Both the position numbers and the translations under genes were made by a program. A model generated the notes under the pieces. The model was not told where the DNA came from. It worked only from the letters and a program-made list of their open reading frames with translations, and did not search any database. From NCBI RefSeq assembly GCF_001641695.1, contig NZ_LSEF01000100.1:61141-125140 (forward strand): DNA of 64,000 bases. Direction: 5' to 3'. Positions 8,833 to 20,924 of this stretch are shown here, one piece after another. Position 1 is the first letter of the stretch. Every line of letters starts with the position of its first letter. Source of the DNA: Bradyrhizobium neotropicale. GTDB taxonomy: Bacteria; Pseudomonadota; Alphaproteobacteria; Rhizobiales; Xanthobacteraceae.

Positions 8833-9264
8833 ATGCCCCGGCATCATCAGAAAAAGAGTTCCGCACCCGGCGGCTCGCAGCGGCAGTTGCGTGTCGGCGA
8901 GCAGGTTCGCCATGCGATGGCCGATATTCTGGCGCAAGGCAGCGCGCATGATGCGGACCTCGAAGGTCACATCATCACCGTGCCGGAGGTACGGATGTCG
9001 CCTGACCTGAAGCTTGCGACAATCTACGTGATGCCGCTCGGTGGCCGCGACACCGAGGTCGTGATCGCTGCGCTCGAGCGCAACAAGAAATTCCTGCGCG
9101 GCGAGGTCGCGCGGCGCGTTAACCTGAAATTTGCACCTGACATTCGCTTCCGCGTCGACGAGCGATTCGACGAAGCGGAACGGATCGAGAAGCTATTGCG
9201 AACACCTGCGGTGCAAAGAGATTTGGAACAGGATCCGGATACGGATCGGGAAGAAGAACAATGA
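8833..9264 (+). CDS. rbfA: Ribosome-binding factor RbfA
   Basis: RbfA is a 30S assembly factor that acts on the 5' helix of 16S rRNA and is needed for growth in the cold. The 143-residue protein has the KH-type fold with RQLRVGEQVRHAMADIL at the start, PEVRMSPDLKLATIYVMPLG in the middle and LKFAPDIRFRVDERFDEA near the end, all typical. The acidic tail after residue 125 is variable. The ATG at 8833 is preceded by GAGGTGA. The stop overlaps the start of truB (ATGA). Confidence 0.95.
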   Translation: MPRHHQKKSSAPGGSQRQLRVGEQVRHAMADILAQGSAHDADLEGHIITVPEVRMSPDLKLATIYVMPLGGRDTEVVIAALERNKKFLRGEVARRVNLKFAPDIRFRVDERFDEAERIEKLLRTPAVQRDLEQDPDTDREEEQ

Positions 9265-10379
9265 TGATGGACCCGGCTCACGGCACGATCGGCAGCGAAG
9301 AGCCCGATACACGCGACGTGCAGAAGAATAATTTTGCAGGAGTCGGCGGCGACACGCAGCCGCACCAGGAGCCGCGCCGCGTCAACAACGATCCGCGCGC
9401 CAAGCAGCAGAAGGGCAACCAGCCGCGCCGCGACCGGCGCGACGTCCACGGCTGGGTCGTGCTCGACAAGCCGATCGGCATGACCTCGACCCAGGCCGTC
9501 GCCGTGCTCAAGCGCCTGTTCCAGGCCAAGCGCGCCGGCCACGCCGGCACGCTCGATCCGCTCGCCTCCGGCGGTCTGCCGATCGCGCTCGGCGAGGCCA
9601 CCAAGACGGTTCCCTTCGTGATGGACGGCCGCAAGCGCTACCGCTTCACCGTGTGCTGGGGCGAGGAGCGCGACACCGACGACATCGAGGGCCGGGTGAC
9701 CGCGACCTCCGACCAGCGCCCAACCCGGGAGGCCATCGAGGCGCTGCTGCCCCGCTTCACCGGGGTGATCGAGCAGGTCCCGCCGCGCTATTCCGCCATC
9801 AAGGTGCGGGGCGAGCGCGCCTATGACCTCGCCCGCGACGGCGAGGTCGTGGAGCTGGCCCCCCGCCCGGTCGAGATTCACCATTTATCCCTTGTAGATC
9901 AACCAGATAATGATCGGGCGGTATTCGAGGCCGAATGCGGCAAGGGCACCTATGTCCGCGCCCTTGCCCGCGATATGGGCCGAATTCTCGGCACTTACGG
10001 CCATATCTGCGCGCTGCGGCGGACCCTGGTTGGCCCATTTGGCGAGAACGACATGATTCCGCTGGATCAGTTGGAGGCTTTGTGCGATAGAGCCGCGTCC
10101 GGCGAGGGCAGCCTCGCCGACGCGCTTTTGCCCGTTGAGACCGCGCTGGACGACATCCCGGCACTGGCCGTCACTCGGGCTGATGCGGCAAGGCTCCATC
10201 GGGGCCAAGCCGTTTTGTTGCGCGGACGGGATGCGCCCAATTGTAGCGGCACAGTCTATGTCACGGTGGCAGGCCGGCTTCTCGCGCTTGCCGAAGTTGG
10301 CAATGGCGAAATCATCCCCAAGCGTGTGTTCAACCTGACCGGCCTGACTGCCAGCCCCGGTCGCAACGAGAGAAATTGA
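9261..10379 (+). CDS. truB: tRNA pseudouridine(55) synthase TruB
   Basis: TruB isomerises U55 in the T-loop of tRNAs. The 372-residue product has a charged, disordered N-terminal extension of about 60 residues (QEPRRVNNDPRAKQQKGNQP) and then the catalytic domain: GWVVLDKPIGMTS, the active-site Asp in GHAGTLDPLASG (near residue 97), and YSAIKVRGERAYDLAR. A PUA-like C-terminal part (ADAARLHRGQAVLLRG) follows. The extension makes the protein longer than the E. coli enzyme (314 residues). The start overlaps rbfA by four bases and the stop lies just before rpsO. Confidence 0.95.
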   Translation: MMMDPAHGTIGSEEPDTRDVQKNNFAGVGGDTQPHQEPRRVNNDPRAKQQKGNQPRRDRRDVHGWVVLDKPIGMTSTQAVAVLKRLFQAKRAGHAGTLDPLASGGLPIALGEATKTVPFVMDGRKRYRFTVCWGEERDTDDIEGRVTATSDQRPTREAIEALLPRFTGVIEQVPPRYSAIKVRGERAYDLARDGEVVELAPRPVEIHHLSLVDQPDNDRAVFEAECGKGTYVRALARDMGRILGTYGHICALRRTLVGPFGENDMIPLDQLEALCDRAASGEGSLADALLPVETALDDIPALAVTRADAARLHRGQAVLLRGRDAPNCSGTVYVTVAGRLLALAEVGNGEIIPKRVFNLTGLTASPGRNERN

Positions 10380-10381
10380 CG

Positions 10382-10651
10382 ATGTCGATTGCCGCAGATC
10401 GCAAAGCGGAAGTCATCAAGACGAATGCCACCAAAGCCGGCGACACCGGCTCGCCCGAGGTTCAGGTCGCGATCCTTTCGGAACGCATCAACAACCTCAC
10501 GAACCATTTCAAGACCCACGTGAAGGACAACCATTCGCGCCGCGGCCTCTTGAAGCTCGTGTCGACCCGCCGTTCGCTCCTCGACTATCTGAAGAAGAAG
10601 GACGAGGCGCGGTACAAGGCGCTGCTCGAGAAGCACAACATTCGTCGCTAA
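10382..10651 (+). CDS. rpsO: 30S ribosomal protein S15
   Basis: S15 is a primary 16S rRNA-binding protein. The product from the ATG at 10382 is exactly 89 residues (MSIAADRKAEVIKTNATKAG), the standard length. It carries the four-helix fold with TGSPEVQVAILSERINNLT, HSRRGLLKLVSTRRSLLDYL and the C-terminal NIRR. A TTG two codons earlier is in frame but would give an unusual N-terminus. It lies two bases after truB and is followed directly by a strong terminator, then pnp, the classic rpsO-pnp pairing. Confidence 0.97.
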   Translation: MSIAADRKAEVIKTNATKAGDTGSPEVQVAILSERINNLTNHFKTHVKDNHSRRGLLKLVSTRRSLLDYLKKKDEARYKALLEKHNIRR

Positions 10652-10660
10652 GTGTTCCTG

Positions 10661-10685
10661 CGCGCGCCACTGGCGCGCGTTTTTG
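10661..10685 (+). terminator. Rho-independent terminator after rpsO
   Basis: CGCGCGCC and GGCGCGCG form a perfect 8-bp stem with an ACT loop, followed by TTTTTG. It starts nine bases after the rpsO stop. Confidence 0.8.
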
Positions 10686-10710
10686 CGCGTGGTTTCGAGC
10701 GAAAGCACTT

Positions 10711-11039
10711 TATTTCAAGGTTTTTGATCGAGGCTCACGCGTATGTCGGGTGCGAGCCAAAGATGATTCGCATCCGGGGCATGATGTTCGAAGGCCGCGG
10801 TACGGTGTTCGAAGACTTCACGTTCATGCCGACTGACCAGTCCAGCAGCAATCCGGCGGCTGGGCGCAACGGGCAAGGTGCCCGTATGACCCGAAAGGAT
10901 GGACGCCATCCGAAATCTAAAAACCATGGCAGGATCGCAGGACGCTGATCGCCCGCTTCGATCAGCGTCCCGCAATCTTGCGCATGGTTTTTGTTTTTCG
11001 GGCCGTTCCTCTTTCGAGAACCCATGAAAGAAGACCTCT
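10711..11039 (+). promoter_or_regulatory. pnp leader region with a series of hairpins
   Basis: The roughly 390 nt between rpsO and pnp hold no convincing gene. After the rpsO terminator there are small hairpins: CGGGCA/TGCCCG (10870-10884) and GGATGG/CCATCC (10897-10911). The main element is a perfect 11-bp stem, GGACGCTGATC at 10940-10950 with GATCAGCGTCC at 10960-10970, ending 69 nt before the pnp ATG. In E. coli the pnp leader hairpin is cut by RNase III and mediates PNPase autoregulation; a similar role here is inference. Confidence 0.55.
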
Positions 11040-13202
<2,163 letters not shown>

Positions 13203-13230
13203 GTCTCGCCACCTACATCAGAAACACGAA

Positions 13231-13256
13231 GGGCGGCCTTTCGGCCGCCCTTTTTG
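13231..13256 (+). terminator. Rho-independent terminator after pnp
   Basis: GGGCGGCC and GGCCGCCC form an 8-bp stem with a TTTC loop, followed by TTTTTG. It lies 28 bases after the pnp stop and closes the rimP-pnp transcription region. Confidence 0.85.
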
Positions 13257-13285
13257 TTTGTCGCTTGCTCCAAGCGATCTGCGCC

Positions 13286-13427
13286 CCCTCTCCCGCTTGC
13301 GCGAGAGGGTCGGGGAGAGAGTGCTTCCACAGAGAGACTCCCAACGAGGAGAGAGCCCTCACCCGCCGCGCTCTGGCACGCAAGTGCGCTGCCGAGCGCG
13401 TCGACCTCTCCCGCAAGCGGGAGAGGT
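13286..13427. repeat. Pair of short palindromic repeats (CTCTCCCGC family)
   Basis: Two related palindromes lie between pnp and katG. The first, CCCTCTCCCGC-TT-GCGCGAGAGGG, covers 13286-13309 and has one mismatch. The second, ACCTCTCCCGC-AA-GCGGGAGAGGT, covers 13404-13427 and is perfect. A third copy lies after dut at 35972-35993. They look like dispersed REP-type elements; they contain no gene. Confidence 0.75.
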
Positions 13428-13438
13428 GAAGCAGGACC

Positions 13439-15607
<2,169 letters not shown>

Positions 15608-15640
15608 GAATACCTCCTCTGGTGGCGGTCAGACTTCGCC

Positions 15641-15712
15641 CTTTACCAGGTAGAAGCACTCTAAGCTGCGCCTCCTATCAGGTAAAGTTGACTTTAATGA
15701 TCGCTGCGATAG
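15641..15712. promoter_or_regulatory. Probable OxyR-binding region between katG and oxyR
   Basis: The shared 114-bp intergenic region holds nested symmetric repeats: CTTTACC (15641-15647) with GGTAAAG (15681-15687); direct repeats TACCAGGTAGA (15644-15654) and TATCAGGTAAA (15676-15686), 32 bp apart or three helical turns; AAAGT-TG-ACTTT (15684-15695); and CTATC (15675-15679) with GATAG (15708-15712). This spacing suits a LysR-type tetramer. The assignment to OxyR rests on position and family knowledge. Confidence 0.5.
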
Positions 15713-15721
15713 GATTTCCTG

Positions 15722-16648
15722 ATGATAAACGTGACGCTGCGCCAGCTCCGGTATTTCGACGCGCTGGCGCGTCACGGCCATTTCGGGCGTGCGGCAGAGG
15801 CCTGTTCCATCTCGCAGCCCGCTTTGTCGATGCAGATCAAGGAACTCGAGGAGGCCCTCGGCGGCCTGCTGCTCGAGCGCAGCGCCCGCCAGGTTGCGCT
15901 GACCCGGTTTGGCGAAGAGCTCGCGCAGCGCGTCCGCGACATTTTGCGCTCGGTCGATGAGCTCGGCGACTTCGCGCGGGCATCGCAGGACCGTTTCGCG
16001 GGCCGCCTGCGCATCGGCATGATTCCGACGATTGCGCCCTACCTCCTGCCCAAGATCACCAAGAATCTCACGCGCATGCATCCCGAACTCGACATCCGCG
16101 TGCGCGAGACCATGACGCCGCGGCTGATCCAGGAGCTGGTGGAAGGCCGGCTCGACACCGCCATCGTCGCGCTGCCGGTGTCCGAACCGTCACTGACCGA
16201 AGTTGCTCTGTTCGAGGAGAAATTCCTGCTGGTCCGGCCGGGCGCGGACGAGGGAACACCGGTCCCGTCGCGGGAGATGATGCGGGAGATGCGGCTGTTG
16301 CTGCTCGAGGAGGGACATTGCTTCCGCGATCAGGCACTGTCGTTCTGCAACATGCAATCGGCACCGCCGCGGGAAATGCTGGATGCGAATTCGCTGTCGA
16401 CGCTGGTCCAGATGGTGAGCGCCGGCATCGGCGTCACCTTGATTCCGGAGATGGCCGTGCCGGTGGAGACCCGATCGGCCTCCGTCTCGGTCGCACCGTT
16501 CCGTGACCCGCAACCGTCGCGCACCATCGGCATGGTCTGGCGCAAGACCAGCCCGCTGGCGCGCCAATTGCTGCAAATATCCGAGGTGGTCTGCCTGTCG
16601 GCCGGCAAGACACGCGCGCGGCAAACCCCGCACAGTGCGCGGGCCTGA
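15722..16648 (+). CDS. oxyR: Hydrogen peroxide-inducible LysR-type activator OxyR
   Basis: OxyR senses hydrogen peroxide by forming a disulfide and activates peroxide defence genes. The 308-residue protein has the LysR helix-turn-helix at residues 1-60 (HFGRAAEACSISQPALSMQI) and a substrate-binding fold behind it. The redox pair is present: Cys200 and Cys209 in GHCFRDQALSFCNM, matching E. coli Cys199 and Cys208. The ATG at 15722 gives the usual start MINVTLRQLRYFDALA. It is divergent from katG, its likely target. Confidence 0.93.
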   Translation: MINVTLRQLRYFDALARHGHFGRAAEACSISQPALSMQIKELEEALGGLLLERSARQVALTRFGEELAQRVRDILRSVDELGDFARASQDRFAGRLRIGMIPTIAPYLLPKITKNLTRMHPELDIRVRETMTPRLIQELVEGRLDTAIVALPVSEPSLTEVALFEEKFLLVRPGADEGTPVPSREMMREMRLLLLEEGHCFRDQALSFCNMQSAPPREMLDANSLSTLVQMVSAGIGVTLIPEMAVPVETRSASVSVAPFRDPQPSRTIGMVWRKTSPLARQLLQISEVVCLSAGKTRARQTPHSARA

Positions 16649-16750
16649 GCGGCTTCCGCTCGCGGGAATTTTGCCCCAACCGCCGGAATCGTGCGTGTAA
16701 GGTCCGATGCTGCGCCCGCATCGGGCATGATCGAAAGCGGAGAGCAGACG

Positions 16751-17215
16751 ATGCTGGATCCGATCATCCGTCCCGCGCGCGCGGATGAATATGACGAGGT
16801 CGGACGCGTCTGGATGGAGAGCTGGGTCTCGACGGGACTCGCAGAGGCCAGCGCCTTCCTGCTCGCGAATTTGCGCGCGCGTGTCCGGCGCGAGATCGAG
16901 AACGGCTGGAGCCTGTTTGTCGCCGATGATGGCGGCACGATCGCCGCGATGCTGGCGCTGCACGTGCCAAAGCAATATCTCGACATGCTTTTCGTTGCGC
17001 CCGCCTATCAGGGTCAATCGCTCGGCCGCAAGTTGCTCGCCTTCACGCGCACGCAAATGCCGGATGAAATGTATCTGCGCTGCGTGCGCGAGAACGAAAA
17101 AGCCTGGCGCTGGTACGAGCGCGAGGGCTTTGTGTTCGAGAAGGAAGAGATCGAGCCGTCGAACGGCTTCATGATGAAGTATTATCGGTGGAAGAACAAA
17201 GGAAACGCTTCATGA
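16751..17215 (+). CDS. GNAT family N-acetyltransferase
   Basis: The 154-residue product begins at the ATG at 16751 (MLDPIIRPARADEYDEVGRV). It has a GNAT fold: motif A, the acetyl-CoA pyrophosphate loop, is AYQGQSLGRKLLAF around residue 85, followed by motif B with RCVRENEKAWRWYEREGF. The substrate is unknown. An in-frame codon 60 bases upstream could extend it but lacks a good ribosome-binding site. The stop overlaps the start of the next gene (ATGA), so it is probably co-expressed with the glutathione S-transferase. Confidence 0.85.
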   Translation: MLDPIIRPARADEYDEVGRVWMESWVSTGLAEASAFLLANLRARVRREIENGWSLFVADDGGTIAAMLALHVPKQYLDMLFVAPAYQGQSLGRKLLAFTRTQMPDEMYLRCVRENEKAWRWYEREGFVFEKEEIEPSNGFMMKYYRWKNKGNAS

Positions 17216-17808
17216 TCAAGCTCTATTGGTCGCCTCGCTCCCGCTCCTTCTCCGCGATCTGGCTGATGGAAGAAAGCGGCCTGCTCTATGAGCGCGTGCT
17301 GACCGACATCACGACCGGAGCGCAGAAGGCGCCGGATTTCCTCAAGGTCAATCCGATGGGAAAGGTCCCAGCGCTCGCCGACGGCGATGCCGCGCTCGGC
17401 GAAGCTGCCGCGATCTGCGCCTACATTGCCGACCGCTATCCCCAGACGAAGCTGGCCCCACCCGTGACTGATCCGCGCCGCGCGCGATATCTGCAATGGC
17501 TGTTCTTCTCGCCAAGCTGCATCGAGCCGGCCATCATCCAGATCTTCACCAAGATCGAGGTGCCGACCTCGACCGCCGCCTGGGGCAGCGCGACGCAGGT
17601 CTTCGACGTGCTGGAAGCCGCGCTCGAAAAGGGGCCGTGGATTCTCGGCGAGGATTTTTCCGCCGCCGACATCACGATCGGCTCGGGCCTGAACTTCGCC
17701 GTACGCCTGTTCAAGATGGTGCCGTCGCGCCCGGCCTTCGACGCCTACATCGCGCGCTGCATGGCGCGACCGGCGTTCCAGCGCGCGGAAAAGATCGCGG
17801 CGGGGTGA
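17212..17808 (+). CDS. Glutathione S-transferase family protein
   Basis: The 198-residue product starts at the ATG overlapping the GNAT stop (MIKLYWSPRSRSFSAIWLME). The thioredoxin-like N-terminal domain contains the active-site Ser region SPRSRSFSAIW and the cis-Pro/glutathione motif GKVPALADGDAALGEAAAIC. The C-terminal helical domain contains GPWILGEDFSAADITIGSGL, the conserved N-capping box. This is a cytosolic GST of beta/theta-like type. The physiological substrate is unknown. Confidence 0.88.
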   Translation: MIKLYWSPRSRSFSAIWLMEESGLLYERVLTDITTGAQKAPDFLKVNPMGKVPALADGDAALGEAAAICAYIADRYPQTKLAPPVTDPRRARYLQWLFFSPSCIEPAIIQIFTKIEVPTSTAAWGSATQVFDVLEAALEKGPWILGEDFSAADITIGSGLNFAVRLFKMVPSRPAFDAYIARCMARPAFQRAEKIAAG

Positions 17809-17826
17809 CCTGCGAACCAAGGTTTG

Positions 17827-17914
17827 TAGGGTGGGCAAAGGCGCTCGCGCCGTGCCCACCATGCCCCCGCGATCGCGCTACAAGTGATGGGCACGCTTCG
17901 CTTTGCCCTCCCTA
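17827..17914. repeat. Palindromic repeat, TAGGGTGGGCAAAG family (copy 1)
   Basis: The gap between the GST gene and fabI begins with TAGGGTGGGCAAAG and ends with CTTTGCCCTCCCTA, imperfect inverted repeats around an inner GTGCCCACC/GATGGGCAC pair. The same family recurs at 41501-41598. It is non-coding and probably a dispersed mobile palindrome; it may also act as a 3' stabiliser for the convergent GST and fabI transcripts. Confidence 0.7.
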
Positions 17915-17927
17915 CAACGGAAGGTGC

Positions 17928-18731
17928 CTATTCCGAGGCCTTGAGATCCTCCGGCTTCGGCATCAGGACGATGTTGTAGCCGGAATCGACGTAGTGGATC
18001 TCGCCGGTCACGCCGCCGGAGAGGTCCGACAAGAGATAGAGCGCCGAGCCGCCGAGCTCGTCGAGCGTGACGCCGCGGCGAAGCGGCGAATGCTTTTGCA
18101 TGAACGCAAACATCGCGCGCGCCTCGCCGATGCCGGAGCCGGCGAGCGTGCGGATGGGGCCGGCGGAGATCGCGTTGACGCGGATGCCGCGCGGTCCGAA
18201 ATCGGCGGCGAGATAGCGCACGGAGGCTTCCAGCGCCGCCTTGGCCACGCCCATCACGTTGTAATTCGGCATCGCGCGCTCCGAGGCGCCGAAGGTCAGC
18301 GTGATCATGCTGCCGCCCTCCGTCATCAGTTCGGCGGCACGCTTGGCCACTTCCGTGAACGAGAAGCAGGAGATCACCATGGTGCGCGAAAAATTCTCGC
18401 GGCTGGTGTCGGCGTAGCGGCCCTTCAGCTCGTTCTTGTCGGCGAAACCGATCGCGTGGATCACGAAATCGAGCCGGCCCCATTTCGCGCGCAGCGCATC
18501 GAACGTCGCATCGACGCTGGCGATGTCCTCGACGTCACAGGGCAGGACCAGATCAACGCCAAGCGATTCCGCCAGCGGCTTGACGCGCTTGCCGAGGGCC
18601 TCGCCCTGGAAGGTGAAGGCAAGCTCGGCGCCATGGGCATGCAGCGTCCTTGCCATGCCCCAGGCGATCGAATGATCATTGGCAATGCCCATGATCAGAC
18701 CGCGCTTGCCCTTCATCAATTCCTGCATCAT
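17928..18731 (-). CDS. fabI: Enoyl-[acyl-carrier-protein] reductase FabI
   Basis: FabI reduces the enoyl-ACP double bond, the last step of each elongation cycle in type II fatty acid synthesis. The 267-residue SDR protein has the FabI-type nucleotide loop GLIMGIANDHSIAWGMA and the active-site pair Tyr and Lys in YNVMGVAKAALEASVRYLA. It ends NPIRTLAGSGI-like (AGPIRTLAGSGIGEARAMF), typical of FabI. Two adjacent ATGs (18731 and 18728) are possible starts; the upstream in-frame extension lies inside a repeat. It follows fabA and fabB on the same strand, separated from fabB by a palindromic repeat. Confidence 0.94.
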   Translation of the reverse strand: MMQELMKGKRGLIMGIANDHSIAWGMARTLHAHGAELAFTFQGEALGKRVKPLAESLGVDLVLPCDVEDIASVDATFDALRAKWGRLDFVIHAIGFADKNELKGRYADTSRENFSRTMVISCFSFTEVAKRAAELMTEGGSMITLTFGASERAMPNYNVMGVAKAALEASVRYLAADFGPRGIRVNAISAGPIRTLAGSGIGEARAMFAFMQKHSPLRRGVTLDELGGSALYLLSDLSGGVTGEIHYVDSGYNIVLMPKPEDLKASE

Positions 18732-18749
18732 GGCTCCCACTATTCGGAG

Positions 18750-18849
18750 GTCATCGCCCGCGCAGGCGGGCGATCCAGTATCCCAGAGACGGTCGTGCTT
18801 GATCGAGAGGCCGCGGCGGACTGGATGCCCCGCCTTCGCGGGGCATGAC
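18750..18849. repeat. Double-palindrome repeat between fabB and fabI
   Basis: The element begins GTCATCGCCCGCGCAGGCGG and ends GGATGCCCCGCCTTCGCGGG followed by GCATGAC. Each end forms its own GC-rich hairpin, and the outer GTCAT/ATGAC and CCAGT/ACTGG ends are inverted relative to each other. This architecture, two facing hairpins with a short spacer, is that of mobile REP-type doublets. It separates fabI from the upstream fabB in what is otherwise a tight operon. Confidence 0.7.
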
Positions 18850-18860
18850 AAAATCCGAGA

Positions 18861-20084
18861 TCACACATCCAGCCGGCTGAACACCAGCGTGGCATTGGTG
18901 CCGCCGAAGCCGAAGGAGTTCGACAGCACGGTGCCGATCTTGGCGTTGTCGATGCGCTTGCGCACGATCGGCATGTCGGCGAACACCGGATCGAGCTCCT
19001 GGATGTGCGCGCTCTCGCAGATGAAGCCGTTGTTCATCATCAGCAGCGAATAGATCGCCTCCTGCACGCCGGTCGCACCCAGCGAATGGCCGGTCAGCGC
19101 CTTGGTCGCCGAGATCGGCGGGCACTTCTCGCCACTTCCGAACACCCTTCGCAGCGCCTCGATCTCCGGCGGATCGCCGGCCGGCGTCGACGTGGCGTGC
19201 GGATTGATGTAGTCGACCTTGGTCTTCACCGTCGACATCGCCATGCGCATGCAGCGCTCGGCGCCTTCGCCGGAGGGCGCGACCATGTCATAGCCGTCGG
19301 ACGTCGCGCCATAGCCGACGATCTCGCCGTAAATGCGCGCGCCGCGCGCCTTGGCGTGCTCGAGCTCTTCCAGCACCAGCACGCCGGCGCCGCCGGCGAT
19401 GACGAAGCCGTCGCGGTTGAGGTCGTAGGGGCGTGAGGCGGTGGCGGGCGTGTCGTTGTACTTGGACGACATCGCGCCCATGGCGTCGAACAGCACCGAG
19501 AGCGACCAGTCGAGTTCCTCGCAGCCGCCGGCGAAGATCACGTCCTGCTTGCCGATCTGGATCGTCTCATAGGCATTGCCGACGCAGTGGTTCGAGGTCG
19601 CGCAGGCCGAAGAGATCGAATAGTTCACGCCCTTGATCTTGAACCAGGTCGCGAGTGTCGCAGAGGCCGTCGACGACATCGCCTTCGGCACTGCAAAGGG
19701 CCCGACGCGCTTCGGTCCCTTGGTGCGGGTGATGTCAGCGGATTCGACGATCGTGCGGGCAGACGGACCGCCGGAACCCATGATGATGCCGGTGCGGATG
19801 TTGGAGACTTCGTCAGGCCCAAGTCCGGAATCTTGGATCGCCTGTTCCATCGCGATGTGATTCCACGCGGCACCCTGGCCGAGGAAGCGCATCGCACGGC
19901 GGTCGACGACCGTCGCAGGATCAATCGTCGGCGCACCCTGCACCTGCGAACGGAAGCCGAGTTCGGCATACTTCTCAGCCCGCGAGATGCCCGACTTCGC
20001 CTCGTGAAGGCTCGCAAGCACTTCCTGGGTGTTGTTTCCGATGGACGAGACGATGCCCATCCCGGTGACCACAACCCGCCTCAT
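18861..20084 (-). CDS. fabB: 3-oxoacyl-[acyl-carrier-protein] synthase I FabB
   Basis: FabB condenses acyl-ACP with malonyl-ACP and is required with FabA to make unsaturated fatty acids. The 407-residue protein has the thiolase fold with the catalytic triad: the nucleophile Cys in SSACATSNHCVGNAYE, the first His in NPHATSTPAGDPPE and the second His in ATKALTGHSLGATG. The start MRRVVVTGMGIVSSIGNNTQ is typical. It lies 40 bp after fabA on the same strand. Confidence 0.96.
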   Translation of the reverse strand: MRRVVVTGMGIVSSIGNNTQEVLASLHEAKSGISRAEKYAELGFRSQVQGAPTIDPATVVDRRAMRFLGQGAAWNHIAMEQAIQDSGLGPDEVSNIRTGIIMGSGGPSARTIVESADITRTKGPKRVGPFAVPKAMSSTASATLATWFKIKGVNYSISSACATSNHCVGNAYETIQIGKQDVIFAGGCEELDWSLSVLFDAMGAMSSKYNDTPATASRPYDLNRDGFVIAGGAGVLVLEELEHAKARGARIYGEIVGYGATSDGYDMVAPSGEGAERCMRMAMSTVKTKVDYINPHATSTPAGDPPEIEALRRVFGSGEKCPPISATKALTGHSLGATGVQEAIYSLLMMNNGFICESAHIQELDPVFADMPIVRKRIDNAKIGTVLSNSFGFGGTNATLVFSRLDV

Positions 20085-20124
20085 GACAGCCTCGCCTAAA
20101 TCGTTGTCTTCTTCGTGATATGCC

Positions 20125-20646
20125 TTAGCCCAGCGTCGTGCCTTGCTTGAACAGGCCGACCTTCAGATCCTTGGCGCGATAGATAATCTGGTCATCAACC
20201 GAAAGCCACCCGTCGGCGATACCCAGCACCAGCTTTGACCGCATCACGCGCTTGATGTCGACGTTGTACACAACCTTGCGCGCCTCGGGCAGCACCTGGC
20301 CGCCGAACTTCAGCTCGCTCAGGCCCAGCGCCCGGCCGCGGCCTTCGCCGCCGACCCAGCCTAGATAGAATCCGACCATCTGCCACAGTGCGTCCAGCCC
20401 GAGGCAACCCGGCATGACCGGGTCATTCTTGAAGTGGCAGCCGAAAAACCAGAGATCAGGCTTCACGTCGAGCTCGGCGCGCACCAGCCCCTTGCCGAAT
20501 TCGCCGCCGGTGTCGCTGATTTCCGTGATGCGGTCGAACATCAGCATCGGAGGCAGTGGCAGCTGGGCATTGCCCGGGCCGAACATCTCGCCGCGGGCAC
20601 ATGCCAGCAAATCCTCATATTCGTAACCGTTGCGCCTGTTCAGCAT
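20125..20646 (-). CDS. fabA: 3-hydroxydecanoyl-ACP dehydratase/isomerase FabA
   Basis: FabA dehydrates 3-hydroxydecanoyl-ACP and isomerises the trans-2 to the cis-3 product, the branch point for unsaturated fatty acids. I use the ATG at 20646 (MLNRRNGYEYEDLLACARGE), giving 173 residues; the alternative ATG is six codons upstream. The hot-dog fold has catalytic His71 in FFGCHFKNDPVMPGCLGLDA and Asp85. It is the first gene of fabA-fabB-fabI and is divergent from irr. Confidence 0.96.
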   Translation of the reverse strand: MLNRRNGYEYEDLLACARGEMFGPGNAQLPLPPMLMFDRITEISDTGGEFGKGLVRAELDVKPDLWFFGCHFKNDPVMPGCLGLDALWQMVGFYLGWVGGEGRGRALGLSELKFGGQVLPEARKVVYNVDIKRVMRSKLVLGIADGWLSVDDQIIYRAKDLKVGLFKQGTTLG

Positions 20647-20908
20647 GCGGAAGCCTCTGTTCAAAATGCCGATTGAGCGGCGTTTTTTGGCGAAAATGGG
20701 CCCCGTCTTGCTCGGAAAGCAACGCCCATAGCCGTTCGTCTGGCGCGAACACCAAGAGCCCGAATGGACTGCAGGCCGGGCCTCAATGCCCTGGCTGCAC
20801 CAAAACCGGTTAAGCGGAACCGCGCGCTCTCTAACACAGGCCTTTTCGGGTAGCCAAGCGCTCTCATGAAGGTAAAATGACGGGATGCTCGCCCGGTTCC
20901 CCGCTTGA

Positions 20909-20923
20909 TTAGAACCACTCTAG
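20909..20923. promoter_or_regulatory. Weak ICE-like inverted repeat between fabA and irr
   Basis: TTAGAA-CCA-CTCTAG is an imperfect inverted repeat that recalls the TTTAGAA/TTCTAAA arms of rhizobial iron control elements bound by Irr. Only four of six arm positions are symmetric, so this is a weak candidate. Confidence 0.25.
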
Positions 20924-20924
20924 T

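Noticed and set aside
10652..10948. 98-codon frame between rpsO and pnp
   Set aside because: It begins inside the rpsO terminator stem, has no ribosome-binding site or family resemblance, and covers the structured pnp leader.
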